A stretch of 64,000 nt of DNA from a bacterium (GTDB lineage: Bacteria > KSB1 > UBA2214): contig JAKQKF010000396.1 in NCBI GenBank assembly GCA_029560815.1, forward strand, positions 38,696-102,695, written 5' to 3'. Positions within the stretch are counted from its first letter, which is position 1; the number at the start of each line of letters is the position of its first letter. Under the pieces are notes generated by a model. The model was given only the letters and a program-made list of their open reading frames with translations, made no database searches and was not told the origin of the DNA. A program made the translations under genes and the position numbers. This document shows, one piece after another, positions 35,542-44,574 of this stretch.

Positions 35542-37032
35542 TTAAACTGTGGCATCCTGTGCGGATGGGACGTTTCTCTGCAAGAGCGCCACCACCTCGA
35601 TATGGGCGGTGTGCGGAAACATGTCGACGGGTTGTACCTTCGTCAGCCGGTACACCTCGGCGCAAAGCACCTTGAGGTCGCGCGCGAGCGTGGCCGGATT
35701 GCAGGAAACATGGACTATGCGTTGCGGTGCGAGCCGGAGGACGGCTGCCACCGTTTTAGGGTGCATTCCACCGCGCGGCGGGTCGATGATCAGCACATCA
35801 GGCCGGCCATAGCGTGCGATAGTTTTGCCGGTGTCCTCAAGCGAGTCCCGGAGATCACCCCAAACAAAAGAACAGTTGCCTATCTTGTTATGCGCGGCAT
35901 TGCTGTGCGCATCATCCACCGCGGCCTTGACTGATTCAAAGCCGACCACCCTCCCGGCCAGATGGCTGATGTAGAGGGAGATGGAGCCTGCGCCGCAGTA
36001 GAGGTCGTAGACGGTTTCGTCCGGCCGGAGCTGCGCATAATCGATGATGACATCATAGAGTCTTTCAGCCTGCAGGGTATTGGTCTGAAAAAACGAATTG
36101 CTCGAAATTTCAAACGAAAGGCTGCCCAGCTTCTCGTTGATGGTTGATTTGCCGGCGAGCAGATACTCGGCTTCGCTGAAAGCCACACCCGACAAGCTTT
36201 GCGTTGTGCTGTAGAGCAGGCTGCTGACTTGCGGAAATCTGGCCTGCATCCGCTGTGCAAAGGCGCCGGCCAGCGCCCGGTCATACTCGGAGGCGACGAG
36301 GTTGACCATTAGTTCGCCGGTCTTTCTGGCATGGCGAACGACCAGAAAGCGCCAAAAGCCGCGGTGATCGCGGGCGTGATAGGCGGGACGCCCGGAGTCG
36401 ACGGCGAATCGACGCACCTCTTGCAGAATTTCACTGCTCAGCGGCGGGAGGAGATGGCAGCTCTCCACGTCGATGACCTTGTCGAAAAATCCCTTCGCAT
36501 GCAGCCCGAGATAGAGCCCCTCCACTGTTGCACTCTCTGTCCCCTTTTCATAATTGGGGAGCCAGCGCAGCGGGGAGAAAGAAAACTCCATCTTGTTGCG
36601 ATAGCCGTAGAGTTCGGGTGAAGGCAGGGTCGGCTGCACAACCAGCCCGGCAAAACCACCGAGATGGCGCAGGGTCTCCTCCACCTGACGCTGTTTGCTG
36701 CTCAGCTGCTGTTCGTAGGCGAGGTGCTGCCAGCGGCAGCCGCCGCAGTGGCCGAAATGCCCGCAGCGCGGCTCGACCTGGCCGGCTGCGGGCGCGAGCA
36801 CCTTCTCCAGCCGGGCTTCGGCGAAGCTTTTTTTCTTTTTGGTAACTCTGGCCAGGACGGTCTGCCCGGGCAGGGCATTCTCGACAAAGACCACCAGATC
36901 GTCCAGGCGCGCCACGGCTGCGCCCCCCAGCGCGAGATCGGTTGGTCTCAGTTCGACCAGATCTCCCCTGCGCACGCCTGCTGCGGATTTTTTGATCTCC
37001 GGTGTGGTGAGCTCTTTGTAATGGCCATCCAT
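35542..37032 (-). CDS. rlmD: RNA m5U methyltransferase, RlmD/TrmA family
   Basis: This 496-residue enzyme makes 5-methyluridine in 23S rRNA. A TRAM domain (about residues 20-75) precedes the 4Fe-4S ligands CGHFGHCGGC. The methyltransferase core has VYDLYCGAGSISLY (SAM motif), a DPPRGGMHP active-site loop and VHVSCNPATLARDL with the catalytic Cys. I chose ATG 37032; the frame continues upstream to 37098 inside the NlpC/P60 gene end. It is probably in one operon with the NlpC/P60 gene and the DEAD-box helicase (15 nt apart). Confidence 0.9.
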   Translation of the reverse strand: MDGHYKELTTPEIKKSAAGVRRGDLVELRPTDLALGGAAVARLDDLVVFVENALPGQTVLARVTKKKKSFAEARLEKVLAPAAGQVEPRCGHFGHCGGCRWQHLAYEQQLSSKQRQVEETLRHLGGFAGLVVQPTLPSPELYGYRNKMEFSFSPLRWLPNYEKGTESATVEGLYLGLHAKGFFDKVIDVESCHLLPPLSSEILQEVRRFAVDSGRPAYHARDHRGFWRFLVVRHARKTGELMVNLVASEYDRALAGAFAQRMQARFPQVSSLLYSTTQSLSGVAFSEAEYLLAGKSTINEKLGSLSFEISSNSFFQTNTLQAERLYDVIIDYAQLRPDETVYDLYCGAGSISLYISHLAGRVVGFESVKAAVDDAHSNAAHNKIGNCSFVWGDLRDSLEDTGKTIARYGRPDVLIIDPPRGGMHPKTVAAVLRLAPQRIVHVSCNPATLARDLKVLCAEVYRLTKVQPVDMFPHTAHIEVVALLQRNVPSAQDATV

Positions 37033-37075
37033 CTCGGGTCTGGTTGTTCCTCGACTCTGGTTGTTTTCTGATCGC

Positions 37076-37645
37076 TCACCTGAGCAGCCGGCGGGCACCC
37101 ATGAAGCTGTTGAGATAGGGTCGCTCCGTGATCAGGGAGAGGGTCACCCCATTCTTGACCGAGGCATGGATGAAATAGCCGCGGGAGACATAGAGTCCCA
37201 CATGATCAGGCTGCCGGCTGCTGCCGAAATTGAAAAAGACCAGATCGGCAAACTGCAGGGGTTGATCTTCCACGTTCATGCCGAGCTCATAGAGTTCGCG
37301 CGTGGTTCGCGGCAGGTCGATGGCGGCGGCCTTTTTGTAGATACGGCCAACCAGGCCTGAACAGTCGATGCCCGACGGCGCATTTCCACCCCAAAGATAG
37401 GGGGATTGCCAGTAGGTGCGAATCTCGGCCTTGAAGCGTTCAAGGGTCTCGGGGGTCATCTCACCAAAGCGCTCACCGCGGGTGTTTGCGGTCAGACGCT
37501 GTTCATCCCCGCCAGGATAGCCGCCCTGACGAAACTCCGGGTTCCATGCACAGGCAATCTGCATGGTCAGCAAGAGCAGTCCTGCAAGGCGTAATGCGCT
37601 CTGTGCCATTTCCCGCCGGCGTCGCCGTTGCCATGATTGCGGCAT
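37076..37645 (-). CDS. NlpC/P60-family secreted peptidase
   Basis: This 189-residue protein has an Arg-rich n-region and a hydrophobic core (about residues 18-34), so it is exported; the MQIAC end is a poor lipobox, so lipidation is uncertain. The catalytic domain has Cys in GIDCSGLVGRIYKK and His in DHVGLYVSRGYFIHAS, as in gamma-D-glutamyl-diamino acid endopeptidases of peptidoglycan. I chose ATG 37645; ATG 37609 is possible. A promoter lies at 37748-37776. It may act on cell-wall cross-links. Confidence 0.85.
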   Translation of the reverse strand: MPQSWQRRRRREMAQSALRLAGLLLLTMQIACAWNPEFRQGGYPGGDEQRLTANTRGERFGEMTPETLERFKAEIRTYWQSPYLWGGNAPSGIDCSGLVGRIYKKAAAIDLPRTTRELYELGMNVEDQPLQFADLVFFNFGSSRQPDHVGLYVSRGYFIHASVKNGVTLSLITERPYLNSFMGARRLLR

Positions 37646-37747
37646 GGTTATTGCTTTTTGGGAAGCTGCAAGGCGATGAAACAAGGGCGCGATCCCCTCC
37701 GACTGAAATTCACTTTGGCCATCGGGCCTGAATAGACCCTTGCTTAA

Positions 37748-37776
37748 AAATTACATCAATTTGAGTGAAGTTCCAA
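37748..37776 (-). promoter_or_regulatory. Promoter for the NlpC/P60 gene
   Basis: Minus strand: -35 TTGGAA (37776-37771), 17-base spacer, -10 TAATTT (37753-37748). It is divergent from the promoter at 37808-37836. Confidence 0.55.
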
Positions 37777-37807
37777 GCTTAATTTTTATCCACCCCAATT
37801 TTTCCTT

Positions 37808-37836
37808 GACTTTTGCATTGTTTAACTTTAATTTAG
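37808..37836 (+). promoter_or_regulatory. Promoter for the 37880-44518 envelope operon
   Basis: -35 TTGACT (37808-37813), 17-base spacer, -10 TAATTT (37831-37836), in an AT-rich island. The first gene starts 44 bases downstream. Confidence 0.7.
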
Positions 37837-37879
37837 CGAACGATCTGTCCGTTCAGGCCACACTGTCAAGAAAGTTGGG

Positions 37880-38278
37880 ATGGCGAAAGCAAAGACAAAA
37901 TCGCGCGGTCCGGACCGCAGTGCTGTGAAAACGACCTTTTATTTTTTCATGGTGCTCGCCGCTCTGTTCCTGATCGCCAGGTCGGGATTTATTTCCGGCC
38001 CGTGGGACACTCTTTTCGGCGACAGTCCCATTTATGACACAGATGCGCGATATGACCGCGATATTAAAAGGAATCTCACCCGGGCGCAGCTGCGGGTGCT
38101 GGACCATGTCCTCGAGGCCGAACTGGATCAGGGTGGGCGCCGGCTGTCGGATCGTGAGGTGCGCCGGCTCACCAGAAGCGACAAGGCAGTCGCTGCCGCC
38201 TATGACCGCTGGCGCAGCTATCTCGAGATGCGGCGCAGCTCCAACTACGTCATCTATCCCCGAGATCGGGGCAGATGA
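37880..38278 (+). CDS. Small single-helix membrane protein
   Basis: This 132-residue protein has a basic start (AKAKTKSRG), one transmembrane helix (about residues 18-36) and a soluble C-terminal part rich in Arg, Asp and Leu, probably helical. I recognise no family. It is the first gene behind a good promoter and is followed by the NHL protein at 38353, so it opens the envelope operon. A topology with a periplasmic C-terminal domain is likely from the charge pattern, but that is an inference. Confidence 0.65.
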   Translation: MAKAKTKSRGPDRSAVKTTFYFFMVLAALFLIARSGFISGPWDTLFGDSPIYDTDARYDRDIKRNLTRAQLRVLDHVLEAELDQGGRRLSDREVRRLTRSDKAVAAAYDRWRSYLEMRRSSNYVIYPRDRGR

Positions 38279-38352
38279 GGTCTTTCCCGCACCGGTTGGT
38301 TCAGCCATGCAGAGCGCCCGAACAAGTTCGGGTTTTTCTTTTTTGGAGTGTT

Positions 38353-39303
38353 ATGAAGAGCACGGGCAGAAGTTTTATCATGGTTCCGCTGGTGGTGGCG
38401 ATCTGGCTGCTGCTGGCAAGCGCTGCCGCGCGGGCCGGCGACAGCCTGGCAGTGCGCTTTCTCTATTCTTTCGGCAAAGAGGGGGGAGAACCCGGGCAGT
38501 TCCGGTCACCAGCAGCCCTCTCCATCGACCCCGAGGGTGCGCTCTATATCGCCGATGCCGGTAACAACCGCATCCAGAAGCTTTCGGCCACCGGTGAGGT
38601 GCTGGCGATGACCGGCGGTTTCGGTTGGGGAGTCAACCAGTTCCATCGTCCGTCCGATCTCTGTGCGGAAAACGGACTCGATCTCTATGTGGCGGACTAT
38701 GAGAACCGGCGTATCATCCGCTGCGACCGCGAACTGCACTGGATCGATGCCTATTACTTTCCCGCCGGCGAGGATGACAAGCTGAATCTGGGCTTTCCGG
38801 CCGGCATCGCTCTTTCTATTCACAACGATCTTTTTGTGGCAGACGCGGAAAACCTGCGTCTACTGCGGCTGAACAGCCAGCGGGAGGCGGTCTACTCTTT
38901 CGGGGATTTTTCCGGCGGTGAGGGCGAACTGGCCGAACCGCAAAAAATCGCCATCGACGGGGAGGACCGGATCCACGTCAGTGACCGGCTGCGCGGCTGC
39001 GTCGTGGTCTTTGATTATTTCGGAAATTACCTGCAGGAGACCGGCACGGGCGTGCTGAAAGAGCCGGCCGGCCTCCAGGCGGCGCGCAACGGCGCCCTCT
39101 TTGTCGCGGATACAGGCCGGGACCAGGTGCTCGTCTTTGCACCGAACGGAGCCCTGCTGGCGGCGATCGGAACCGCCGGAGAAAAGCTGGGCGCCCTCTC
39201 CAATCCCGTCGATGTCGCGGTCAGCGGCGACCGTCTCTTCGTCGCCGAGGCGGGCAACCATCGTATCCAGGTTTTCGAGCTGCAGTGGCTGCAGATTCCT
39301 TGA
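38353..39303 (+). CDS. Secreted NHL-repeat beta-propeller
   Basis: This 316-residue protein has a signal peptide (about residues 1-28, ending ASAAARAG). Six NHL-type blades follow, with units such as LYIADAGNNRIQ, LYVADYENRRII, LFVADAENLRLL, LFVADTGRDQVL and LFVAEAGNHRIQ. A six-bladed propeller would act as a scaffold or binding platform in the periplasm or at the surface. I chose ATG 38353, preceded by GGAG. It lies between a small membrane protein and a giant outer-membrane protein in one operon. Confidence 0.85.
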   Translation: MKSTGRSFIMVPLVVAIWLLLASAAARAGDSLAVRFLYSFGKEGGEPGQFRSPAALSIDPEGALYIADAGNNRIQKLSATGEVLAMTGGFGWGVNQFHRPSDLCAENGLDLYVADYENRRIIRCDRELHWIDAYYFPAGEDDKLNLGFPAGIALSIHNDLFVADAENLRLLRLNSQREAVYSFGDFSGGEGELAEPQKIAIDGEDRIHVSDRLRGCVVVFDYFGNYLQETGTGVLKEPAGLQAARNGALFVADTGRDQVLVFAPNGALLAAIGTAGEKLGALSNPVDVAVSGDRLFVAEAGNHRIQVFELQWLQIP

Positions 39304-39311
39304 GTGAAGGG

Positions 39312-42300
39312 ATGAACAGGTTGAAAATCAGGTGGCGGGTGATCGCCCTTTTCGTTCTGGCGATGGTGCCCGCTCACGCCCAGATCACCGGCAAAATCGA
39401 GGGCATGGCCCTGCTCGAAAAAGATCTGATCATCCTGGGCGAGGGGCGGAAGGGGCCCTATTTTTTGCCCGACTCACTCATTCTGTCGCACTCCGAACGT
39501 GTCTTTCTTGACCATCAGCCCCTGGCCCGGGACCAGTACATCCTCAATTATCTCAAAGGCGAGATCCGTTTCATCGATCAGATTCCTCAGGGGGTGAAAA
39601 TCCGTCTGCAGTACAAAATTCCCCCCTACCCCCTCGCAACAGTCAAACAGCGTCATCCCCTTGTTCAGCGCGTTTTCGGCGCAGCCAGCACACTCGGTCA
39701 ATCTCTCCAGGGTGAGAAAAGCGTTGAAGAGGTCGATTACGCTGCACAGCTTAACAAGAACGGCAGTATCACGCGCGGGATCACCGTCGGCAACAATCGT
39801 GGCCTGAAGGTCAATTCCAGCTTGAATATCAATGTCTCCGGCAAAGTCGCGGAGAATGTCCAGATCATCGCCGCACTCACTGATCAGACCACACCGATTC
39901 AGCCCGAGGGTACAACCCAGAATCTGCAGGAGATCGACAAGGTCTTCGTACAGATCACTTCCCCCCACTTCTCCGCCACCATGGGCGACTATACTCTCGA
40001 TTTTTCCGGCTCCCAGTTCGCTCAATACAGCCGGAAACTGCAGGGAGCGATGGGCAATGCGCGGTTTCAAAACCTCCAGGGTACTTTCTCCGGCGCGGTC
40101 TCGCGCGGTAAATATATCTCGCAATCCTTCAGCGGCCAGGAGGGCAATCAGGGCCCTTACCAGCTCAAGGGAGACCGGGGCCAGATCGACATGATTGTGC
40201 TCGCCGGAACGGAACGGATCTTTCTCGACGGTCAACCGATGGTGCGCGGCGAAACCAACGACTACATCATAGATTACGCCTCCGCTCAGATCACTTTCAC
40301 CCGCCGCCGGCTCATCACCGCCGATTCGCGCATTGTTGCCGATTTCCAGTTCTCCGATGAAAAATACCGGCGCAGCATCTATGCGGCCCAGACCGCCGGT
40401 TCCCTCTGGAGCGGCAGGATCAAGCTCACCGGTGCCCTCATCCACGAAAGCGATGACAAGGACAATCCTCTCGATTTCACTCTGGATGAAGAAAAGCTGA
40501 AGATTCTGCGCGCGGCGGGCGACAATTCCGCCCTCGCTGCGGTGGAGGGAGGCAGCTATGTCGGCGCCGGCAGCGGACGCTACGTCAAGAGCACAGAGGG
40601 GATCTATACCTATGTGGGGGCTGATTCTGGCGATTACATGGTCATCTTTTCCGACGTCGGCGCCGGCAGAGGCGACTATAAATATACGGGTTCCGGCGCC
40701 TATGAATATGCCGGTTCTGGCGCCGGGCGCTACCTGCCGGTCCAGCTTCTGACAACCGCCGAAAGTCACACCCTGTTCGACCTGCAGATTGCCGCCGAGC
40801 CGCATCGGTCCTTGCGCCTGAGCGGAGAGATGGCCCTGAGCAGCAGGGATCAAAATACCTGGTCAGGGCTGGGCGATGCGGACAATCAGGGCCTGGCGCA
40901 CAACTGGCAGGTATTGATTTCGCCCGACACCCTGAAATGGGGCCGGCGCAGCCTGGGCTTGATGGAGCTTTCAGGGCGATTCCGGCAGGTGGAGAACCGG
41001 TTCAGGGATATTGATCGCACCAGCGAAGCGGAGTACAACCGGCGCTGGGATCTGCCCGACAGCACTGCGCGTGGCGAAAAGGTCCGGGAGATGGCCGGAC
41101 GCTGGAGTCCTTTTGCAGGCGCGCAGCTGGCCGGCGAGTATGGCGATATCACCAAGAGCGAGGATTTCCGTTCCACCCGTTGGCAGTTGGAGCAGGGGCT
41201 GACCCGGAGCGGCTGGCCCGACTATTCCATGCGCGTTGAACGTATTTCACGGCGCAACGGGCGCGCAGCAGAGGAGGGCGACTGGCTGCGCACGCGCGGT
41301 CAAGCCCATTACAGCCTCGGATTCATCAAACCCCTCCTCGAATATGAAGGTGAAGAGAAGAAGGAGAGCTGGTCCGACTCCCTGGCCACCGGATTTCGCT
41401 TCAACTCCGTGACGGGCGGTGTGGATATCCAGCCTTTCAAAAAGGTGACAGCCCGGGCGCTCTACGCCTGGCGCGACGATCAATCCTATGCCGGTGGCGG
41501 CGAATTCGCCGGCCAATCCACAGCCCGGACGCAGCAGATCAGGCTCCAGGCGCAGCAGCTGGGGGCCCTCTCCGGATCACTCGAGTACACTCACCGCGCA
41601 CGCACCTATGCAGATTCAGCCATAGGCAGGAAAGAGACCGACCTGGCAGAACTCAAACTGCTGCTCACACCCTGGAAGAGCGCCCTGAATGCCGATTTCA
41701 ATTATCAGATCTCCAATACAGCCACTGCCAAAAAGGAGCGTCTCTATATCAAGGTCAATCCCGGCGACGGTTCCTACCGGTTTGATGATGACTTGAATGA
41801 ATTTGTCCTCGATCCCCTCGGCGATTATATCATCCGTATCCTCACCACTGACGACCTGGTCCCGGTCGTCGAACTCAAGACGAGCGGGCGGCTGCGCCTG
41901 GATCCCTCCCGTTTCTGGAGTCGGGCGAAGGGGGGAAAACCGCTGCGCACCTGGCAGAAATGGCTGAGCGCGCTGTCGACTGAAACCTTTACAGCCATTG
42001 AGGAGCGGACGCAGGAGAAGGATGTCTGGCAGATCTATCTGCTCAATCTGGACAAATACCAGCAATCAGCGGTTACGCTTTTCGGTTCAATGCAATGGCG
42101 GCAGGATCTTTTTCTCTTCGAGAAGCGGCGGGATTTTTCGCTGCGGCTTCGCTATCAGCAGAAGGAAGAGATGAACAACCAGTACCTGGAAGGCGGGCAG
42201 GAGCGCCGCGACAAGGAACTCAGCGCACGCCTCACCGGCCGGATCGGGGCGCGGCTGATCAGCCAGTCCGACTTTGCCCGCAAACGCATAGCGCGCAGCT

Positions 42301-42737
42301 TTAGCGAGAGTTCTCGCCAGGACCGTGATATCCGCTCCGATCAGGGAAGAGTCGAGCTCTCCTACCGCCCCAAGCCGGCGCTGGAATTCGCACTGGAGGG
42401 CAGCTTTGCCCTGGAAGAGGACCGCTTTTTTGCGCCTGCAACCGAGGTCCGTTTTATCTCCCTGCGACCGCGCATCACCTATTCGTGGCGCAGTAACGGC
42501 CGCTGGCAGGCCGAGGTCGAGTGGAACCGGGTGGGGGTCGCCCCCGCAGGGCGTATTATTCCCTATGAAATGGCTGACGGCCGCAGCGCCGGCTATTCGA
42601 TGCGCTGGGATGCACGGTTCGAATACCGTCTCTCCCAAACCGTGCAGGCCTCGCTTTCCTATTCGGGACGTAATGAACCCGAACGGCAGGGGGTGACCCA
42701 TACCGGCCGCGCCCAGATCACAGCCGCATTTCGCTAG
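39312..42737 (+). CDS. Giant beta-rich outer-membrane protein, uncharacterised
   Basis: This 1141-residue protein has a signal peptide (about residues 1-22, ending AHAQ) and an all-beta composition with alternating aromatic and charged strands that resembles an outer-membrane barrel. No enzyme motif is visible. Mid-protein (about residues 410-478) a Gly/Tyr repeat region has units like YVGAGSGRY, YVGADSGDY and YEYAGSGAGRY. The N-terminal part has a LILGEGRKGPYF stretch. It ends in FR rather than the usual terminal Phe. I chose ATG 39312; TTG 39321 has a better-spaced AAGGG. It precedes an Omp85 protein, so that protein may insert it. The family is unknown to me. Confidence 0.75.
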   Translation: MNRLKIRWRVIALFVLAMVPAHAQITGKIEGMALLEKDLIILGEGRKGPYFLPDSLILSHSERVFLDHQPLARDQYILNYLKGEIRFIDQIPQGVKIRLQYKIPPYPLATVKQRHPLVQRVFGAASTLGQSLQGEKSVEEVDYAAQLNKNGSITRGITVGNNRGLKVNSSLNINVSGKVAENVQIIAALTDQTTPIQPEGTTQNLQEIDKVFVQITSPHFSATMGDYTLDFSGSQFAQYSRKLQGAMGNARFQNLQGTFSGAVSRGKYISQSFSGQEGNQGPYQLKGDRGQIDMIVLAGTERIFLDGQPMVRGETNDYIIDYASAQITFTRRRLITADSRIVADFQFSDEKYRRSIYAAQTAGSLWSGRIKLTGALIHESDDKDNPLDFTLDEEKLKILRAAGDNSALAAVEGGSYVGAGSGRYVKSTEGIYTYVGADSGDYMVIFSDVGAGRGDYKYTGSGAYEYAGSGAGRYLPVQLLTTAESHTLFDLQIAAEPHRSLRLSGEMALSSRDQNTWSGLGDADNQGLAHNWQVLISPDTLKWGRRSLGLMELSGRFRQVENRFRDIDRTSEAEYNRRWDLPDSTARGEKVREMAGRWSPFAGAQLAGEYGDITKSEDFRSTRWQLEQGLTRSGWPDYSMRVERISRRNGRAAEEGDWLRTRGQAHYSLGFIKPLLEYEGEEKKESWSDSLATGFRFNSVTGGVDIQPFKKVTARALYAWRDDQSYAGGGEFAGQSTARTQQIRLQAQQLGALSGSLEYTHRARTYADSAIGRKETDLAELKLLLTPWKSALNADFNYQISNTATAKKERLYIKVNPGDGSYRFDDDLNEFVLDPLGDYIIRILTTDDLVPVVELKTSGRLRLDPSRFWSRAKGGKPLRTWQKWLSALSTETFTAIEERTQEKDVWQIYLLNLDKYQQSAVTLFGSMQWRQDLFLFEKRRDFSLRLRYQQKEEMNNQYLEGGQERRDKELSARLTGRIGARLISQSDFARKRIARSFSESSRQDRDIRSDQGRVELSYRPKPALEFALEGSFALEEDRFFAPATEVRFISLRPRITYSWRSNGRWQAEVEWNRVGVAPAGRIIPYEMADGRSAGYSMRWDARFEYRLSQTVQASLSYSGRNEPERQGVTHTGRAQITAAFR

Positions 42738-42748
42738 GCGGAAAAAGG

Positions 42749-44518
42749 ATGATGAAGAGAATGATCCTGACCATTCTTCTGCTCGGCCTGGCCGCCCTTT
42801 CGGGCGCCACCGCCCAGCCGCGCACCATCCCCGTAACCGGGATTGCGATCTATGGCGCCCGTACCCTGGCAGAGGAGAAGATCCGGGAGGAGTTCAGTCT
42901 GCAGCGCGGGGACCCATTTGCTGCGGCGGATCTGCAGCAGCACGGCCGCAGACTGCTGGAGAGGCTGGCGGCTGCCGGCTACTGGTATGCGCGGCTGGAT
43001 TCGATCGTTTACCGCATCGCCGCTGACAGCAGCGGCGCAGTCCTCACTCTCTACCTCGACGAAGGGCGCGAGCTGCGCAGCGGGGGCGTTGAGCTGGCCG
43101 GACTGGACAGCACCGGCCAGCGTAAACTCCTGCAGCGGTTTGCCACCCGCCCCGGCAGGAGTCTCAATGGCTCGGAGCTGGAAGAGGATCTGGATGATGC
43201 GCTGCTGCAAATGGACAAGGAGGGCCATCCTTTCGCCAAATTTGAGCTCCAGGAGATTCATCTTGATTCCCTCGATTCCGGGCGGGATGGTTTGCAGCTC
43301 CGCTATTCAGCTGCGCCCGGACCGCGGCTGATCCTGCGGGAGATCCAGATCGCCGGCAACACTCTGACGCGGAGCGGCGTGATTTTGCGTGAAATCCGTA
43401 TCAAAGCCGGTGAGCGCTATTCTCAACAGAAGGTGGCGCGAATCGTCGGCCGGCTGATGCGGCTCGGCTACTTTAAAAAGGTGGAGGAGCCGGTTCTCTT
43501 TTACACTGCGGGAGAGGAGGGCGGACTGCTGCTGCGGGTCGAGGAGGGCCAGAGCAGCCGCTTCGACGGGGTGGTGGGTTATTCGCCCGGCAGCGGCGAG
43601 GAAAAGGGCTATTTCACCGGCCTGGTCGATATTTCACTGGGCAATCTGCTTGGCACCGGCCGCGCTCTTTATGCCCACTGGCAGAAAAAAGACCGCCGTA
43701 CCCAGGATATCAGTCTCCGGTACCGCGAACCATGGCTGGCGGGCTGGCCTTTGCATGTCGGCGCCGGTTTTACACAGCTGATCCAGGACACCACCTATGT
43801 ACAGCGGGATCTGAGTCTGGAAGTTGAGATCCCCCTGCTTGATCAGCTTTCCATCCAGGCCCAGGCGGGGCGCACTGAAATACTCCCTGATTCAATCGGC
43901 AGTTACAGGCTTGGCCTTCTGCGCAGCCGCGCCCTCAATGCAACCATCGGCATCGAATATGACAGCCGTGATGATCTACTTAATCCGCGCCAGGGTGTTT
44001 ATTACGCTACTTCCTACCAGAGCGGCAAAAAGGAGAATCTCGGGCCGCAACCTCTTCTGGTGGATGGGGTCAAACGCAAAACCGCAACCCGGCGGATTAC
44101 TCTCGATCTCGAGTTCTACACCCCGCTCTTCCAGCGCCAGATTCTGGCTGTGGGGCTGCACGGTCGTCAATTTGTCAGCGGTGAGCCCATCGTTCCGGTG
44201 ACAGATCAGTTTCGTCTGGGCGGGGCGAGAAATCTGCGGGGATTCAGCGAGGATCAGTTCCGCGGCAGCTCGGTAGCCTGGATGAACTGCGAGTACCGTT
44301 ATTGGCTGGGACGGCGGTCGCGCACCTTCATTTTCGCTGATTACGGCTACTACAGCGCGCAGAATACTTCAGAAAAGCTCCAGGAGTTCAAACTCGGTTA
44401 CGGTTTGGGCTTTCGCCTCGAAACCGGGCTGGGCATCATGAGTCTTGATTACGGTTTGGGTCATGGCGACGATCTGTTGGGCGGAAAAATCCATGTCGGA
44501 TTGATCAACGAATTCTGA
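42749..44518 (+). CDS. Omp85 protein, BamA/TamA type
   Basis: This 589-residue outer-membrane insertase has a signal peptide (about residues 1-22). POTRA-like repeats fill roughly residues 25-265 (for example GIAIYGARTLAEEKIREEF and GNTLTRSGVILREIRI), and a 16-strand barrel follows. The RGF motif of the L6 loop appears in GGARNLRGFSED and the protein ends in a terminal Phe. With fewer POTRA domains than BamA, it may be a TamA-type or dedicated paralogue. It is the last gene of its operon, directly before a bidirectional terminator, and it lies after a giant barrel protein. Confidence 0.85.
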   Translation: MMKRMILTILLLGLAALSGATAQPRTIPVTGIAIYGARTLAEEKIREEFSLQRGDPFAAADLQQHGRRLLERLAAAGYWYARLDSIVYRIAADSSGAVLTLYLDEGRELRSGGVELAGLDSTGQRKLLQRFATRPGRSLNGSELEEDLDDALLQMDKEGHPFAKFELQEIHLDSLDSGRDGLQLRYSAAPGPRLILREIQIAGNTLTRSGVILREIRIKAGERYSQQKVARIVGRLMRLGYFKKVEEPVLFYTAGEEGGLLLRVEEGQSSRFDGVVGYSPGSGEEKGYFTGLVDISLGNLLGTGRALYAHWQKKDRRTQDISLRYREPWLAGWPLHVGAGFTQLIQDTTYVQRDLSLEVEIPLLDQLSIQAQAGRTEILPDSIGSYRLGLLRSRALNATIGIEYDSRDDLLNPRQGVYYATSYQSGKKENLGPQPLLVDGVKRKTATRRITLDLEFYTPLFQRQILAVGLHGRQFVSGEPIVPVTDQFRLGGARNLRGFSEDQFRGSSVAWMNCEYRYWLGRRSRTFIFADYGYYSAQNTSEKLQEFKLGYGLGFRLETGLGIMSLDYGLGHGDDLLGGKIHVGLINEF

Positions 44519-44540
44519 TGTGCGCACTTTATACAGGTAA

Positions 44541-44574
44541 AAAAAAGCCCCGGCAGACGCCGGGGCTTTTTTTT
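44541..44574. terminator. Bidirectional intrinsic terminator
   Basis: AGCCCCGGC (44546-44554) and GCCGGGGCT (44559-44567) form a 9-bp perfect stem with a 4-base loop, flanked by A-runs and T-runs. It ends both the forward Omp85 operon and the reverse acyl-CoA synthetase gene. Confidence 0.9.

Noticed and set aside
39474..40853. 459-codon minus-strand open frame inside the giant outer-membrane protein gene
   Set aside because: It has no ribosome-binding site or domain; the forward strand has a promoter, signal peptide and neighbours.
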